DNA of 64,000 bases from DATEDA01 sp963754305 (GCA_963754305.1 CAVWFR010000013.1:1-64000), one strand, 5' to 3'. Positions 8,342-17,559 are shown, counted from the first letter of the stretch. Notes: generated by a model from the sequence alone, not told the origin. Numbers and translations: made by a program.

Positions 8342-9115
8342 ATGCACAAACTCCACGGCAAACGCGCCCTCGTCACCGCCGGCGCCCAAGGTATCGGTCT
8401 CGCAATCAGCCGCCAGCTGCTCGCGTGCGGCTGCGACGTATTTGTTCACTATCGCAGCAGCGCCGATGCCGCCCGCGGATTGGAGGCTGAAGCGGGAGCG
8501 CTCAACCGGCGGTACGCGCACGCTGCCGCCGATCTCACCGAATCGCTCGAATGCGAACGGCTCGTCCGTGAAGCGGTGAAGTTTCTCGGCGGATTGGATG
8601 TGCTGGTGAACAACGCCGGTTCGCTGGTGGCGCGCAAAACCCTGGCCGAGGCCGACGACGCGTTCTGGGCGGAGGTCATGTCGCTCAATGTCGGGAGCGC
8701 TCGCCGCGTCACGCGCGCCGCCACGCCCCATCTCATAGCTGCTGCGAAGACCGGCGGTGGCGCCAGCATCGTCAACCTGTCCTCTCTCGCCGGCCGCAAA
8801 GGCGGCCATGCCGGCTCGCTGGTCTACTCGACCGCGAAAGGCGCCATTCTCACGTTTACGCGCGCCCTTGCCAACGAACTCGGTCCGCAGGGTGTGCGCG
8901 TCAACGCTCTCGCACCCGGCATGATTCTCGGCACCAGTTTTCACAACACGCACACCACCCCCGAGTCCGCCAAGGCGACGGTGGCCGGCATACCGCTCGG
9001 CCGCGGCGGCAATGCCGACGACGTCGCGCGCGCCGCTGTGTTTCTCGCCAGCGAGTACGACGGTTTCATTTCCGGCGCCACGCTCGATGTCAACGGCGGC
9101 GTCTACGGCTGCTGA
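8342..9115 (+). CDS. short-chain dehydrogenase/reductase (SDR)
   Basis: A 257-residue classical SDR: cofactor loop TAGAQGIGLA near residue 13, NNAG near residue 90, the catalytic serine in NLSSLAG and the YSTAK catalytic pair near residue 160, then a DVNGG C-terminal signature. It likely oxidises or reduces a hydroxyl/keto group with NAD(P). The substrate is unknown. It has A/T-richer codons than its neighbours, by eye (AAA, TTT and GCA are used freely), which might mean later acquisition. The 192-base gap to the divergent aldolase gene must hold both promoters; I could not identify them. Confidence 0.9.
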   Translation: MHKLHGKRALVTAGAQGIGLAISRQLLACGCDVFVHYRSSADAARGLEAEAGALNRRYAHAAADLTESLECERLVREAVKFLGGLDVLVNNAGSLVARKTLAEADDAFWAEVMSLNVGSARRVTRAATPHLIAAAKTGGGASIVNLSSLAGRKGGHAGSLVYSTAKGAILTFTRALANELGPQGVRVNALAPGMILGTSFHNTHTTPESAKATVAGIPLGRGGNADDVARAAVFLASEYDGFISGATLDVNGGVYGC

Positions 9116-9223
9116 ACGAGCGAGCCTCGTGTTTCGAATGGGTGACCCGGCGGGTTACTCGACGTCGGAGTCGCGTGTTAGTCCTTACGAGAACCCACGC
9201 TTTGACGCCGAGCGCTCGCGTCC

Positions 9224-9838
9224 TCAGACCAGATTCAGCTGCTTGAAGCGTAGATACAGCTCGCGGCACGCCCACGCGTCGGTCGCCGCGTAGGCGATCT
9301 GCTGGGGCGTCAGGCGGCGCGCCGCCCAGTTCGTCGTCTTCGCGCCCTTGGGAATTCGCGCGCCGAGAAAAATCCCCGCGAGATTGCGCACGCCCGTCTG
9401 CTTCAGGCCGTGGCGCCTCGCAACCTTGCCGAGATCCACCACCGCCCGTTCCTCGAACTCGAACAACTTCTTCAGGTTACGCAGATCGTCGGCCACCGAC
9501 ACGCCCGCCTTTATGACTTTCTCCGACGAAAAGATCTCCCGCATCGCGGCGGAATAGTCCTGCTGCTGGACCTGCACAAGATACACTGCGCCCGCCGTGG
9601 CGAACTGCACGAGGGAGGGAAGGTAGCTCTCGCCGGGCCTGAAGGCGGGCCGCGTCTCAGTGTCAAAGCCGATTACGCTTTCCTGGCAGATGTCCTGCAT
9701 CGCTTGCTGAAGATCCGGGGACGTCTCGACGAGGCGCACCAACCCCTCGTAGCGCCGGATGGGCAGCTCGATCATCTCCTCGCGCGAGATGCTGTGAGCG
9801 GCTTCAGGCGGCGGCGCGGCGGCGGGGTCCCGGCTCAT
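9224..9838 (-). CDS. RNase D-like 3'-5' exonuclease
   Basis: A 204-residue single-domain DEDDy exonuclease. The three Exo motifs are present: GFDTETRPAF (Exo I, Asp and Glu), a VADDLRNL stretch (Exo II) and YAATDAWACRELY (Exo III, Tyr and Asp). These bind the two metals that hydrolyse RNA or DNA from the 3' end. It lacks the C-terminal HRDC domains of full RNase D, so it belongs with the short stand-alone homologues. ATG at 9838 was chosen; another in-frame ATG lies nine bases upstream. It points towards, but does not overlap, the SDR gene; the 108-base gap between them shows no clear terminator. Confidence 0.9.
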   Translation of the reverse strand: MSRDPAAAPPPEAAHSISREEMIELPIRRYEGLVRLVETSPDLQQAMQDICQESVIGFDTETRPAFRPGESYLPSLVQFATAGAVYLVQVQQQDYSAAMREIFSSEKVIKAGVSVADDLRNLKKLFEFEERAVVDLGKVARRHGLKQTGVRNLAGIFLGARIPKGAKTTNWAARRLTPQQIAYAATDAWACRELYLRFKQLNLV

Positions 9839-9892
9839 GCACCGCATCGTACGCTGGCTCCGTGCTCCGCTTGCTCCTCCGAAGACGCAAAG

Positions 9893-10348
9893 CACCACGA
9901 CGACGTGAGAGGCATCATGAAAATGCAGGGCCTGGCCGAGATCGCGGCCGGCGATTGCGTGGCGCTGCACACCGGCCAGGGCAACACCTGGAGCAACGAC
10001 CGGTTCAAGACGATGACCTCGGGCGAGCGTGCCGCCGCGCGCGCCATCTTCGAGAAAGGCGAACCGGGGTTCGGTTCCAGCGCCTGCGAATACCTGGCGT
10101 CGCGCGACATCGCGCTCACGATGGGCGACACCTCGGCGAACGACTCGCAGCCGTTCGGCGAGGAAGGCAACGACCACGCGGTGCCCTGCCACACCGGCAT
10201 GCAGACCCGCCGGGGGATCTGGAACCTGGAGAACGTCGACACCAAGTCGCTGGTCGACGCCAAGGTCTACGAGGGCGCGTTCGTCTGGGCGCCGTTGAAG
10301 ATGATCGGCGCCACCGGTTCGCCGGGCAATCCGGTCGTGCTGTACTGA
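9893..10348 (+). pseudogene. 5'-truncated cyclase-family hydrolase (kynurenine formamidase-like)
   Basis: The frame ending at 10348 encodes the C-terminal half of a cyclase-family metal hydrolase. Family-like sequence starts at about codon HHDDV (9893) and runs through ALHTGQGNTW, GEPGFGSSACEYLASR and EEGNDHAVPCHTGMQTRRG to the end, about 150 residues. Full-length members have about 260-330 residues and carry the metal-binding HxGTHxDxP motif in the missing N-terminal half. An ATG at 9917 could still start a 143-residue product, but it would lack the active site. Immediately upstream is the start of the divergent RNase D-like gene, so the break lies near 9890. No mobile element is visible at the junction. 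Confidence 0.8.
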
Positions 10349-10365
10349 CCGGGAGCGACCCCGAG

Positions 10366-10389
10366 GGCGGCGACCAAGGGGTCGCCGCT
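10366..10389. terminator. hairpin between convergent genes
   Basis: GGCGGCGACC and GGTCGCCGCT pair over nine of ten positions around an AAGG loop, followed by CCGGGTTT. It lies between the convergent cyclase remnant and the large regulator, where a two-way terminator is expected. The T-tract is short, so function is uncertain. Confidence 0.5.
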
Positions 10390-10420
10390 CCGGGTTTAAT
10401 CGACTCCTCCGCTTCGAGGA

Positions 10421-12466
10421 TCACGCCATCCCGATGCGCCTGGCGCCTTCGCGGAACAACGCTTCGCCCTCCGGATCGAATCGAAAGGCGCGCAGGAAGT
10501 CGGCGACGCCGTATTGCGGGTTCGTCCTGCGAACCTCGGCGGCATAGGCGCGTGCCTCCTCGAGCGAGCCGGCCAGCGCCAGGCTGTAGGCGGCAATCGC
10601 GCGGATGTGCGGAAACGCGTTGGGGCGGGCGGCGGCCTTGACGGCCCAGCCGGCGGCTTCCTCGAACCGGCCGAGACGCACCAGCGCCATGGCACGCGCG
10701 CCGAGCATGCCGAAGAGCATCGGGTCGAACGGGCTCAGGTCGCGCGAGTAATCGGACGCCGAAATCGCCGCGCGCGCGTCGCCGGCCGTGGAGTGGACGA
10801 ACGCGAGGTTGTAGTGCGCCAGGGCGAAGTTCGGGCTCAGCTCGATCGCCTGCTCGAGCTCGGTGACCGAATGGTCGTGGCGGCCGCGCAGCCAGAGCGC
10901 GCGGCCCATGGCCCAGTGAGCGGCGGGGTCGCGATCATCGGCCATGACGCTCTGGGTCGCGGCTTCCAACGCCCGGTCCATCTCCGGCTCGCGCTTCGTC
11001 CAGCCCTGAAAGGCGTTCTGGAAATGCGTGAAGGACAGGCCGGCGTACGCGCGCGCGAAGGTCGGATCGAGGCGCACCGCCGTCTCGAAGAAATGCCGGG
11101 CCCGCTCGTTGTCGGGCTGGCTGAACCGGTACATGTGCCACAGGCCGCGATGGTGGGCCTCCCACGCGTCGAGCGAGCTCGGCGGTCTCAGGACGGCGCG
11201 GTTGCGCTCGATGGTCTCGATCTCGCTCGCAATGGACGCGACGATTCTGTTGCCGATCTCCTCGAGCACGAGGAACGCGTCGTCCAGCTTGCGGTTGAAG
11301 ATCTCCGCCCAGACGATCCGGGCGGTGCGCGTCTCGGTCAGCTCGACCGCAACGGTGAGGCGTTCGCCGTGGTGCTGCACCGACCCGCCGACGACGTAAT
11401 CGACGTTCAGCATCCGGCCCGCGTCTTCCGGACCGATGCGCCGCTCGTGCAGGGCGAACACGGTGCCCTGTGCGATGACGAACAGGCTGCGCAGCTTGGC
11501 GAGCCTGGTGATCACGTCGTCGGCGAGCGCGTCGGCAGCCCCGCCGCGGACGCCCGGCGCAACCGACCGGTCGACGAACGGCATCACCGCTATAGAGGCG
11601 CGGCGCTGCGCAGCAGCGACGACGCCGTCACGATCGGCGCCTGCTTCCGCCGTCAATAAGAGCGGCGCGGCGGGCGGGCCGCCCGGCGGACCCGCGACTT
11701 GTTCCCTGGCCGACCGCCACGCGTCGCGGAGGGGCGCGCTATCCAGCCCTTCCGCCTCGAACAGCCCCGCAGTCGTCGCCAGATGTTCTTCCCCCTCGCG
11801 AATCCGGCCGCGCCGAGCGAGGGCGGTCAGGAGGATCTCGTGGACGCGGCGGTCGAACGGCGCAAGCTGAAGCCACTGCTCGAGGTATCCGAACGCCTCG
11901 TCGTCGGGAACGTTCCTCGCGAGTTGCTCCAGGAGGGCGACGTGGCACCCGCGGAATCGCCGGCGCTGCGCGGTGAGCCAGCCGTTGAAGGCCGGGCTGC
12001 GGTCGATCTCCAGGCCCTCCAGGAAGTCGCCGTTGAACAGCGTGGACAGCGCTCGCTGCCGCTCCGGCGCCAGCGTCTGGATGCCCGCCTCGGCCGCACG
12101 GGCGATCGCGATCGCGTCGACGTCGCAATCCGACAGGTCGAGCCCGATGCTGTCCTCGGGGGTGTGGACGCGCCGGCGGCCATCACGCTCGTCGACGAGG
12201 CCGCGGATCTTGCTGAGGCACCAGCGAAGCTCGCCGCGCGGATCGTTGGGGACGTCCCACAGCAGCTCGCAGAGCTGGCTCCGCGCCACCGCGCGCGGCG
12301 CGAGGGCGAGGTAGGCGAAGAGCGCGCGGACCTTGCGGGATGACGGCAGCGCCAGCGCGACGCCGTCCCGGGAGATCGTCATCGGGCCGAGCATCCGCAC
12401 GTCGATCGAGCCGGAGCGATCCGATTCCACGGCCGATTCCACGCCGGCTACCACGCTCGGCTCCAC
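10421..12466 (-). CDS. SARP/BTAD-type transcriptional regulator with TolB-like and TPR domains
   Basis: A 681-residue regulator. Residues about 20-100 form an OmpR/SARP winged helix (VRMLGPMTI, RKVRALFAYLAL, LCELLWD), about 105-250 a bacterial transcriptional activation domain, about 288-410 a TolB-like N-terminal domain (SIAVMPFVDRS, DVITRLAKL, LNVDYVVGGSV) and about 440-681 tandem TPR repeats. No membrane segment separates them, so it should be cytoplasmic. The type is seen in Beta- and Alphaproteobacteria, usually as a local activator. It is transcribed divergently, 48 bases away from the methyltransferase gene, so it most likely regulates the methyltransferase and haloperoxidase pair. Effector unknown. 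Confidence 0.88.
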   Translation of the reverse strand: MEPSVVAGVESAVESDRSGSIDVRMLGPMTISRDGVALALPSSRKVRALFAYLALAPRAVARSQLCELLWDVPNDPRGELRWCLSKIRGLVDERDGRRRVHTPEDSIGLDLSDCDVDAIAIARAAEAGIQTLAPERQRALSTLFNGDFLEGLEIDRSPAFNGWLTAQRRRFRGCHVALLEQLARNVPDDEAFGYLEQWLQLAPFDRRVHEILLTALARRGRIREGEEHLATTAGLFEAEGLDSAPLRDAWRSAREQVAGPPGGPPAAPLLLTAEAGADRDGVVAAAQRRASIAVMPFVDRSVAPGVRGGAADALADDVITRLAKLRSLFVIAQGTVFALHERRIGPEDAGRMLNVDYVVGGSVQHHGERLTVAVELTETRTARIVWAEIFNRKLDDAFLVLEEIGNRIVASIASEIETIERNRAVLRPPSSLDAWEAHHRGLWHMYRFSQPDNERARHFFETAVRLDPTFARAYAGLSFTHFQNAFQGWTKREPEMDRALEAATQSVMADDRDPAAHWAMGRALWLRGRHDHSVTELEQAIELSPNFALAHYNLAFVHSTAGDARAAISASDYSRDLSPFDPMLFGMLGARAMALVRLGRFEEAAGWAVKAAARPNAFPHIRAIAAYSLALAGSLEEARAYAAEVRRTNPQYGVADFLRAFRFDPEGEALFREGARRIGMA

Positions 12467-12514
12467 GCCCGGCCGCTACGGTGCCGACACCCCACAACCG
12501 AACGGAGAAGGGAC

Positions 12515-13366
12515 ATGAACACGACCGCCGCCACCACCAGTCAGGACCGTCAATCCGTCGGCCAGGCCGACCTCAAGGCGCTCAAGGCCCGCCAGCAGTC
12601 GGCGTGGTCGTCCGGCGATTATGCCGTCGTCGGCACCACCCTGCAGATCGTCGGCGAGGAGCTGTGCGAGGCCCTCGACGTCCGCTCGGGACAGAAGGTG
12701 CTCGACGTCGCCGCCGGCAACGGCAACGTCGCGCTCGCCGCCGCGCGCCGGTGGTGCAACGTGGTCGCCACCGACTACGTGCCGGTGCTGCTCGAGCGCG
12801 CCCGCGAGCGGGCCGCGGCCGAACGGCTCGACATCGAGTTCCGCGAGGCCGACGCGGAGGCGCTGCCGTTCCCGGACGAGAGCTTCGACGTCGTCGTCTC
12901 GACCTTCGGGGTGATGTTCACCCCCGACCAGGGCCTCGCGGCCGCCGAGATGGTCCGCGTCTGCAAGCGCGGCGGCAGGATCGGCCTCGCCAACTGGACG
13001 CCCGAAGGCTTCATCGGCCAGCTCTTCAAGACCATCGGCAAGCACGTCCCGCCGCCGGCCGGCGCCAGGTCGCCCGCGCTCTGGGGCACCCGCGCGCGGA
13101 TCGCCGAGCTGTTCGAGCCGCACGCGACCTCGGTCAAGTCGGCGCAGCGCAACTTCGTATTCCGCTACCGCTCGCCGGCGCACTGGCTGGAAGTCTTCAG
13201 GACCTACTACGGCCCGGTGCACAAGACCTTCGGCGCGCTCGAGCCCGCGGCGCAAGCGGCACTCCAGCGCGACCTCATGGCGTTGATCGAGCAGTTCAAC
13301 CGCTCGGGGGACGGCTCGATGGTCGTACCCAGCGAGTACCTCGAGATCGTGATCACGCGGCATTGA
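12515..13366 (+). CDS. class I SAM-dependent methyltransferase
   Basis: A 283-residue Rossmann-fold methyltransferase of the UbiE/Methyltransf_11 type. Motif I is VLDVAAGNGNVALAAA (SAM binding, about residue 65), followed by the acidic loop VVATDYVPVLLERA and motif IV ESFDVVVSTFGVMFTPD. The C-terminal half resembles proteins that methylate small molecules. The ribosome-binding site GAGAAGGGAC precedes the ATG. Directly downstream, 30 bases away, is a secreted haloperoxidase-like gene, and divergently upstream is the SARP-type regulator; the three form a recurring neighbourhood as far as I recall, but the metabolite is unknown. Confidence 0.9.
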   Translation: MNTTAATTSQDRQSVGQADLKALKARQQSAWSSGDYAVVGTTLQIVGEELCEALDVRSGQKVLDVAAGNGNVALAAARRWCNVVATDYVPVLLERARERAAAERLDIEFREADAEALPFPDESFDVVVSTFGVMFTPDQGLAAAEMVRVCKRGGRIGLANWTPEGFIGQLFKTIGKHVPPPAGARSPALWGTRARIAELFEPHATSVKSAQRNFVFRYRSPAHWLEVFRTYYGPVHKTFGALEPAAQAALQRDLMALIEQFNRSGDGSMVVPSEYLEIVITRH

Positions 13367-13396
13367 CCAACGCAGGACAAACCGGAAGGAACGACC

Positions 13397-14632
13397 ATGC
13401 GACACGCAACGCGAACCCACGCAACTCGAATCGCCCTGTCGGCAGCTCTGCTCGCCGGCTCCGTCGGCGCGAACGCCGACGTCATTACCGACTGGAACGC
13501 CAAAGCGGGAGAGCTCGTCGTCGAAGCGAAGCTCGGGACACCCCCCGCCAACCGCGTCCTGGCGATCGTCCAGACGGCCGTGTACGAAGGCGTGAACACC
13601 ATCACCGGACGCTATCCGGCCCCGCGGCTGCAGCCGGGGGCAGCGCCCGGCGCCTCGGTCGACGCCGCGGTGGCCGCGGCGAATCGCGTCACGCTGACGA
13701 AGCTCATCCCGTCGCAGCAGACGGCCATCGAAGCGGCGTACCAGGCGGCGCTGGCGACGGTCGCCGACGGCCCGGCCAAGAGCGCGGGCATCGCCGTCGG
13801 AGAGCGGGCCGCGGCGGCGGTGCTGGCGTTACGCGCCGACGAAGGCGCTGGCGGACCGGAGGCGTACCGCCCGCACACTACCGCGGGTGCCTACGTGCCG
13901 ACCGTGACGCCGGCCGTCCCGCAGTGGCAGGGCCGCAAGCCGTGGCTGATGACGAGCGCGGCCCAGTTCCGCCCGGGCCCGCCGCCGGCGCTGACGAGCG
14001 TGGCATGGGCGCGCGAGTACGACGAAGTCAAGGCGCTTGGCGGCAAGGCGAGCGCCCGGCGCACGGCGGAGCAGACCGAGATCGCGCGCTTCTGGGAGTA
14101 CTCGCTGCCGCCGATCTATCACGGCGTCGTGCACTCGGTGGCCGGCATGCCGGGGCGGGATGCGACGCAGAACGCCCGGCTGTTCGCGGCGGTGACGCAG
14201 GCCATGGACGACGGGATGATCGCCGTCTTCGAGGCGAAGTACCACTACAACTTCTGGCGGCCCACCACCGCGATCCGCAACGGCGACATCGACGGCAACG
14301 ACGCGACCGAGCGCGACGCGTCCTGGACGCCGTTCATCGACGTGCCGATGCACCCGGAGTATCCGAGCGCGCACAGCATCCTCGCGGGCGCGGTCGGCGT
14401 GGTGCTGCAGGCGGAGATCGGCGCCGGTCCCATGCCGGTGCTGACGACGGCGAGCCCCAGCGCGAAAGGCGCGACGCGCCGCTGGACGAAGGTCGACGAC
14501 TTCACGCAGGAGGTCGCGAACGCGCGCGTCTACGAAGGCGTGCACTACCGCATCTCCACGGAGGTCGGGACCGCGATGGGCAGGCGGATCGGCGAGCTGG
14601 CGGTGCTGAAGTTCCTGCAACGCCCCGAGTGA
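13397..14632 (+). CDS. secreted PAP2/vanadium-dependent haloperoxidase-like protein
   Basis: A 411-residue protein with a signal peptide (cleavage near VGANA-DVIT). The active-site signature of the acid phosphatase/haloperoxidase superfamily is recognisable: KYHYNFWRP (Lys and Arg-Pro), YPSAHS in place of the usual PSGH, and ARVYEGVHYRIST carrying the catalytic His. The last Asp of the phosphatase motif is Ser here, and the Gly to Ala change in PSAH is shared by several haloperoxidase-like proteins. It probably binds vanadate or phosphate in the periplasm. Whether it halogenates or dephosphorylates cannot be told from sequence. The GAAGGAACG ribosome-binding site precedes the ATG. Confidence 0.85.
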   Translation: MRHATRTHATRIALSAALLAGSVGANADVITDWNAKAGELVVEAKLGTPPANRVLAIVQTAVYEGVNTITGRYPAPRLQPGAAPGASVDAAVAAANRVTLTKLIPSQQTAIEAAYQAALATVADGPAKSAGIAVGERAAAAVLALRADEGAGGPEAYRPHTTAGAYVPTVTPAVPQWQGRKPWLMTSAAQFRPGPPPALTSVAWAREYDEVKALGGKASARRTAEQTEIARFWEYSLPPIYHGVVHSVAGMPGRDATQNARLFAAVTQAMDDGMIAVFEAKYHYNFWRPTTAIRNGDIDGNDATERDASWTPFIDVPMHPEYPSAHSILAGAVGVVLQAEIGAGPMPVLTTASPSAKGATRRWTKVDDFTQEVANARVYEGVHYRISTEVGTAMGRRIGELAVLKFLQRPE

Positions 14633-14640
14633 GCGGCCTC

Positions 14641-14661
14641 GCCGCCCGTCGGGCGGGCGGC
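14641..14661. terminator. GC-rich hairpin downstream of the haloperoxidase gene
   Basis: GCCGCCCG pairs perfectly with CGGGCGGC around a five-base loop, nine bases after the haloperoxidase stop codon. There is no T-tract, so it may be an incomplete terminator or an mRNA 3'-end stabiliser. The rest of the 185-base gap to the convergent TRAP operon shows nothing I recognise. Confidence 0.3.
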
Positions 14662-14817
14662 GCACCGGCAGCACCGGGCGCCGCTACCACCGTGCCGCGG
14701 AGGCGAGCGCATCATCGAGCGTTCGGGGGCTGTTGTCGCCGACGACCGCGCGTCAATCGGGACGCCCCGATCCCCGCAAGCGCTGGAACTGATCGCTCAA
14801 CGTAGGCCGCCCGATTT

Positions 14818-16098
14818 TTAGCCGAGCAGCTGCGGCAGCCAGAGCGAGAACGCCGGCACGTAGGTCACCGCCAGGAGGCAGGCGGTGAGCGCGCCGTAGA
14901 ACGGCCAGATGGTGCGCATCACGTGTCCGACCGACACGCCGCCGATCGCGCAGCCGACAAACTGCGTAGTGCCCACCGGCGGGGTGTTCAGTCCCAGCGC
15001 GCAGTTCACGAGCAGCACGATGCCGAACTGCACCGGGTCCATCCCGTACTGGGCCATGATCGGCAGAAAGATCGGCGTGCAGATGAGGATGGTGCTCGCC
15101 ATGTCCATGAACGTGCCGAGGACGAAGAGAATCAGGTTCACCAGCAGGAACACCACCCACGGCTCGGTGGTCATGCTCGCGATCCAGGCGCCGGTGAGGT
15201 CGGCCACGCCGTACAGGCCGATCAGGTACTGGAAGGTCGCCGACACGCCGATCAGCAGCAGCACCACGCCGGTCGTCTTCACCGCGCGCGAGGATGCTTT
15301 CAGGAAATTGGTCCAGCTCATGCTGCGGTAGGCAAAAGCGGTGATCAGGATCGCGTAGATCACCGCGATCGACGCCGACTCGGTGGCCGTGAACACGCCC
15401 GAGAGAATGCCCCAGATGATGATGACGGCGACGAAGAGGCCGGGTATCGCGCGGGCGAAGGACCAGCCGACCGCCGCCCAGCCGGGAAACACGCCCGCGG
15501 GGTAACCGCGGTGCACCGCGACGAGGTAGGCGGCCACCAGCATGCAGATCATCAGCACGAAGGTCGGCAGCACGCCCGCCAGGATCAGCGCCGCGATGGA
15601 GACTTTTCCGCCCGCGGCGAGCGAGTAGATGATCATGTTGTGGCTGGTGGGCGTGAGGGCGCCGACCAGCGAAGCGTGCGTGGTGACGTTCACCGCGTAG
15701 TCGACGTGGTAGCCCTCCTTCTTCATCATGGGGATCATCACCGAGCCCATCGCCGACACGTCGGCGACCGGCGAGCCCGAGATGCCGCCGAAGAGCGTGC
15801 AGGCGACGACGTTCGACATCCCGAGGCCGCCGCGGATGTGGCCGACCAGGTTCTTCGCGAACACCACGATGCGGTCGGCGATGCCGCCGTAGAGCATCAG
15901 CTCGCCGGCGAAGATGAAGAATGGAATCGCGAGGAACGAGAACACGCTCATTCCGGAATACATGCGCTGGAAGACCACCAGCACCGGCAGCCCCTCCCAC
16001 AGGATCGTGCACACCGCCGAGAGGCCGATGGCGAACGCGACCGGCACACCCAGCAGGAGGAACGCGAGAAAGGTCACGCACAGGATTGTCAGTGCCAT
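14818..16098 (-). CDS. dctM: TRAP transporter large permease (DctM family)
   Basis: A 426-residue polytopic permease, last gene of the ten-gene minus-strand operon. Family motifs GISGSPVADVSAMGSVMIP, LTPTSHNMIIYSLAAGG and LNTPPVGTTQFVGCAIGGV are present. The central SHNM sequence in place of the usual PPS of the first scoop domain places it in the subgroup often found with hydroxy-acid or sialic-acid-like TRAP systems. It overlaps the start of the small permease gene by 10 bases. Confidence 0.95.
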   Translation of the reverse strand: MALTILCVTFLAFLLLGVPVAFAIGLSAVCTILWEGLPVLVVFQRMYSGMSVFSFLAIPFFIFAGELMLYGGIADRIVVFAKNLVGHIRGGLGMSNVVACTLFGGISGSPVADVSAMGSVMIPMMKKEGYHVDYAVNVTTHASLVGALTPTSHNMIIYSLAAGGKVSIAALILAGVLPTFVLMICMLVAAYLVAVHRGYPAGVFPGWAAVGWSFARAIPGLFVAVIIIWGILSGVFTATESASIAVIYAILITAFAYRSMSWTNFLKASSRAVKTTGVVLLLIGVSATFQYLIGLYGVADLTGAWIASMTTEPWVVFLLVNLILFVLGTFMDMASTILICTPIFLPIMAQYGMDPVQFGIVLLVNCALGLNTPPVGTTQFVGCAIGGVSVGHVMRTIWPFYGALTACLLAVTYVPAFSLWLPQLLG

Positions 16099-16580
16099 GC
16101 GGGGACCACTTCCTCACCCTTGATGAGTGCGACCAGGTGCTCGACGGAGAACAGGGTCACCAGCACACCGGAGATCACCAGCGGAAAGTACTTGTAGCCC
16201 TCGGAGATCCCGAGGGTGGGGATGTTGTAGGCCTTGACCGCCTCGGTGAGGCCCCAGCCGTTGTAGACCATCAGCACTCCGAAGATGCCCACCAGCACGT
16301 GAATGATCATCTCGAGCTTGAGGCGCACTCCTTCCGGCACGAGCACCAGCAGGGACTCCATGCCGATGTGGCCCGCGTCGCGCACGCCGATCGCCGCGCC
16401 GACGAGCGCGACGTAGAGGACCATGACCAGCGTCAGGCTCTCGGCCCAGACCGGCGTGTCGTTGAGGACGTAGCGCCCGAAGACCTGCAGCGCAACGGTC
16501 GCCACGACCGCGTACAGGCCGGCGACGCTTGCCATGAGGCAAGCCTTCGCCAGCCCCGCGCCGAGACGGGTGAGGAACAA
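16089..16580 (-). CDS. dctQ: TRAP transporter small permease (DctQ family)
   Basis: A 163-residue membrane protein with four hydrophobic segments and the DctQ motif QVFGRYVLNDTPVWAESL, followed by RDAGHIGMESLL. It partners the large permease encoded downstream, whose start overlaps its end. Seven bases separate it from the upstream dctP gene, consistent with one transcript. The start ATG at 16580 begins just at the first amphipathic segment. Confidence 0.92.
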   Translation of the reverse strand: MFLTRLGAGLAKACLMASVAGLYAVVATVALQVFGRYVLNDTPVWAESLTLVMVLYVALVGAAIGVRDAGHIGMESLLVLVPEGVRLKLEMIIHVLVGIFGVLMVYNGWGLTEAVKAYNIPTLGISEGYKYFPLVISGVLVTLFSVEHLVALIKGEEVVPAWH

Positions 16581-16587
16581 CTAGCCG

Positions 16588-17559
16588 CTACTTGGTGTCT
16601 TGGACGCGCTTCACCATCGCCTTGAGCTTGGGATCGATGACCAGCTTGTCGTACACCGGCTGCATCGCGTCCATGAACGGCTTCTTGTCGACCTTGTCCA
16701 CCACCTGCACGCCCGCGGCCTCGACCTTCTTGCGCGAATCGAGCTCCTTCTTGTCCCAGAGCTCGCGCATGTAGGGTACGGAGCTCTTGGCGGCCTGCTT
16801 GAACGCCTTTTGCTCGTCGGGCGGCAGCGTGTCGAAGATCTTCTTCGAGAACATCAGGATTTCCGGCACCATCGAGTGCTCGTTGACGGTGTAGAACTTG
16901 GCCACCTCGAAGTGCCGCGCGGTGTCGTAGGACGGCCAGTTGTTCTCGGCGCCGTCCACGAGCCCGGTCTTGAGCGCCGTGTAGACCTCGCCGTAGGGCA
17001 TCGGCGTGGCGTTCGCGCCCAGCGCCTGCAGCATCCCGACGAACAGATCCGACTGCTGAACGCGGATCTTCATGCCCTTCATGTCGGCCGGCGTGCGGAT
17101 CGGCTTCTTGGTGTTGTAGAAGGAGCGTGCGCCGGCGTCGTAGAACGCGAGGCCGACGAAGCCGTGCGGCTCGAGCGCGACCAGGATCTCGTCGCCGATC
17201 GGGCCGTCCAGCACCTTGCGCATGTGGGCCACGTCGCGGAAGACAAAGGGCAGGGACGGCACCAGGGTCTCGGGCACGATGTTATTCATCGGCGCGCTGT
17301 TGATGCGCACCATGTCCAGGGCGCCGATCTTGGTCTGCTCGATCGTGTCCTTCTCGCCCCCGAGCTGCGTGCCGGTGAACACCTTGATCGAGTGCTTGCC
17401 GCCGGTGGCCTTCTTCACCTGCTCGCTCATGTACTTCACCGCCATCACCGTCGGATAGTCCTCGGGATGCACGTCGGCCGAGCGGAACTCCTTGGCGACG
17501 GCGGGCAGGCTGAACGCCGCGGCAACGGCCGTGGCCAACGCAACTTCAGAAAGGTTCAT
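16588..17559 (-). CDS. dctP: TRAP transporter substrate-binding protein (DctP family)
   Basis: A 323-residue solute receptor with a signal peptide (cleavage near LPAVA-KEF). The family core is intact: MKGMKIRVQQSDLF holds the substrate-binding arginine, PYGEVYTALKTGLVDGAENNWPS the conserved asparagine region. A canonical GAGGAGG ribosome-binding site precedes the ATG at 17559. It is encoded 50 bases downstream of the frameshifted CoA-transferase in the same operon, so its ligand is probably the carboxylate that the operon activates with CoA. The sequence resembles C4-dicarboxylate/hydroxy acid receptors, but specificity is unproven. Confidence 0.93.
   Translation of the reverse strand: MNLSEVALATAVAAAFSLPAVAKEFRSADVHPEDYPTVMAVKYMSEQVKKATGGKHSIKVFTGTQLGGEKDTIEQTKIGALDMVRINSAPMNNIVPETLVPSLPFVFRDVAHMRKVLDGPIGDEILVALEPHGFVGLAFYDAGARSFYNTKKPIRTPADMKGMKIRVQQSDLFVGMLQALGANATPMPYGEVYTALKTGLVDGAENNWPSYDTARHFEVAKFYTVNEHSMVPEILMFSKKIFDTLPPDEQKAFKQAAKSSVPYMRELWDKKELDSRKKVEAAGVQVVDKVDKKPFMDAMQPVYDKLVIDPKLKAMVKRVQDTK

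Noticed and set aside
9116..9223. GTGACCCGGCGGGTTAC as a terminator hairpin
   Set aside because: The arms have a mismatch, there is no T-tract, and the stem is only seven bases long.
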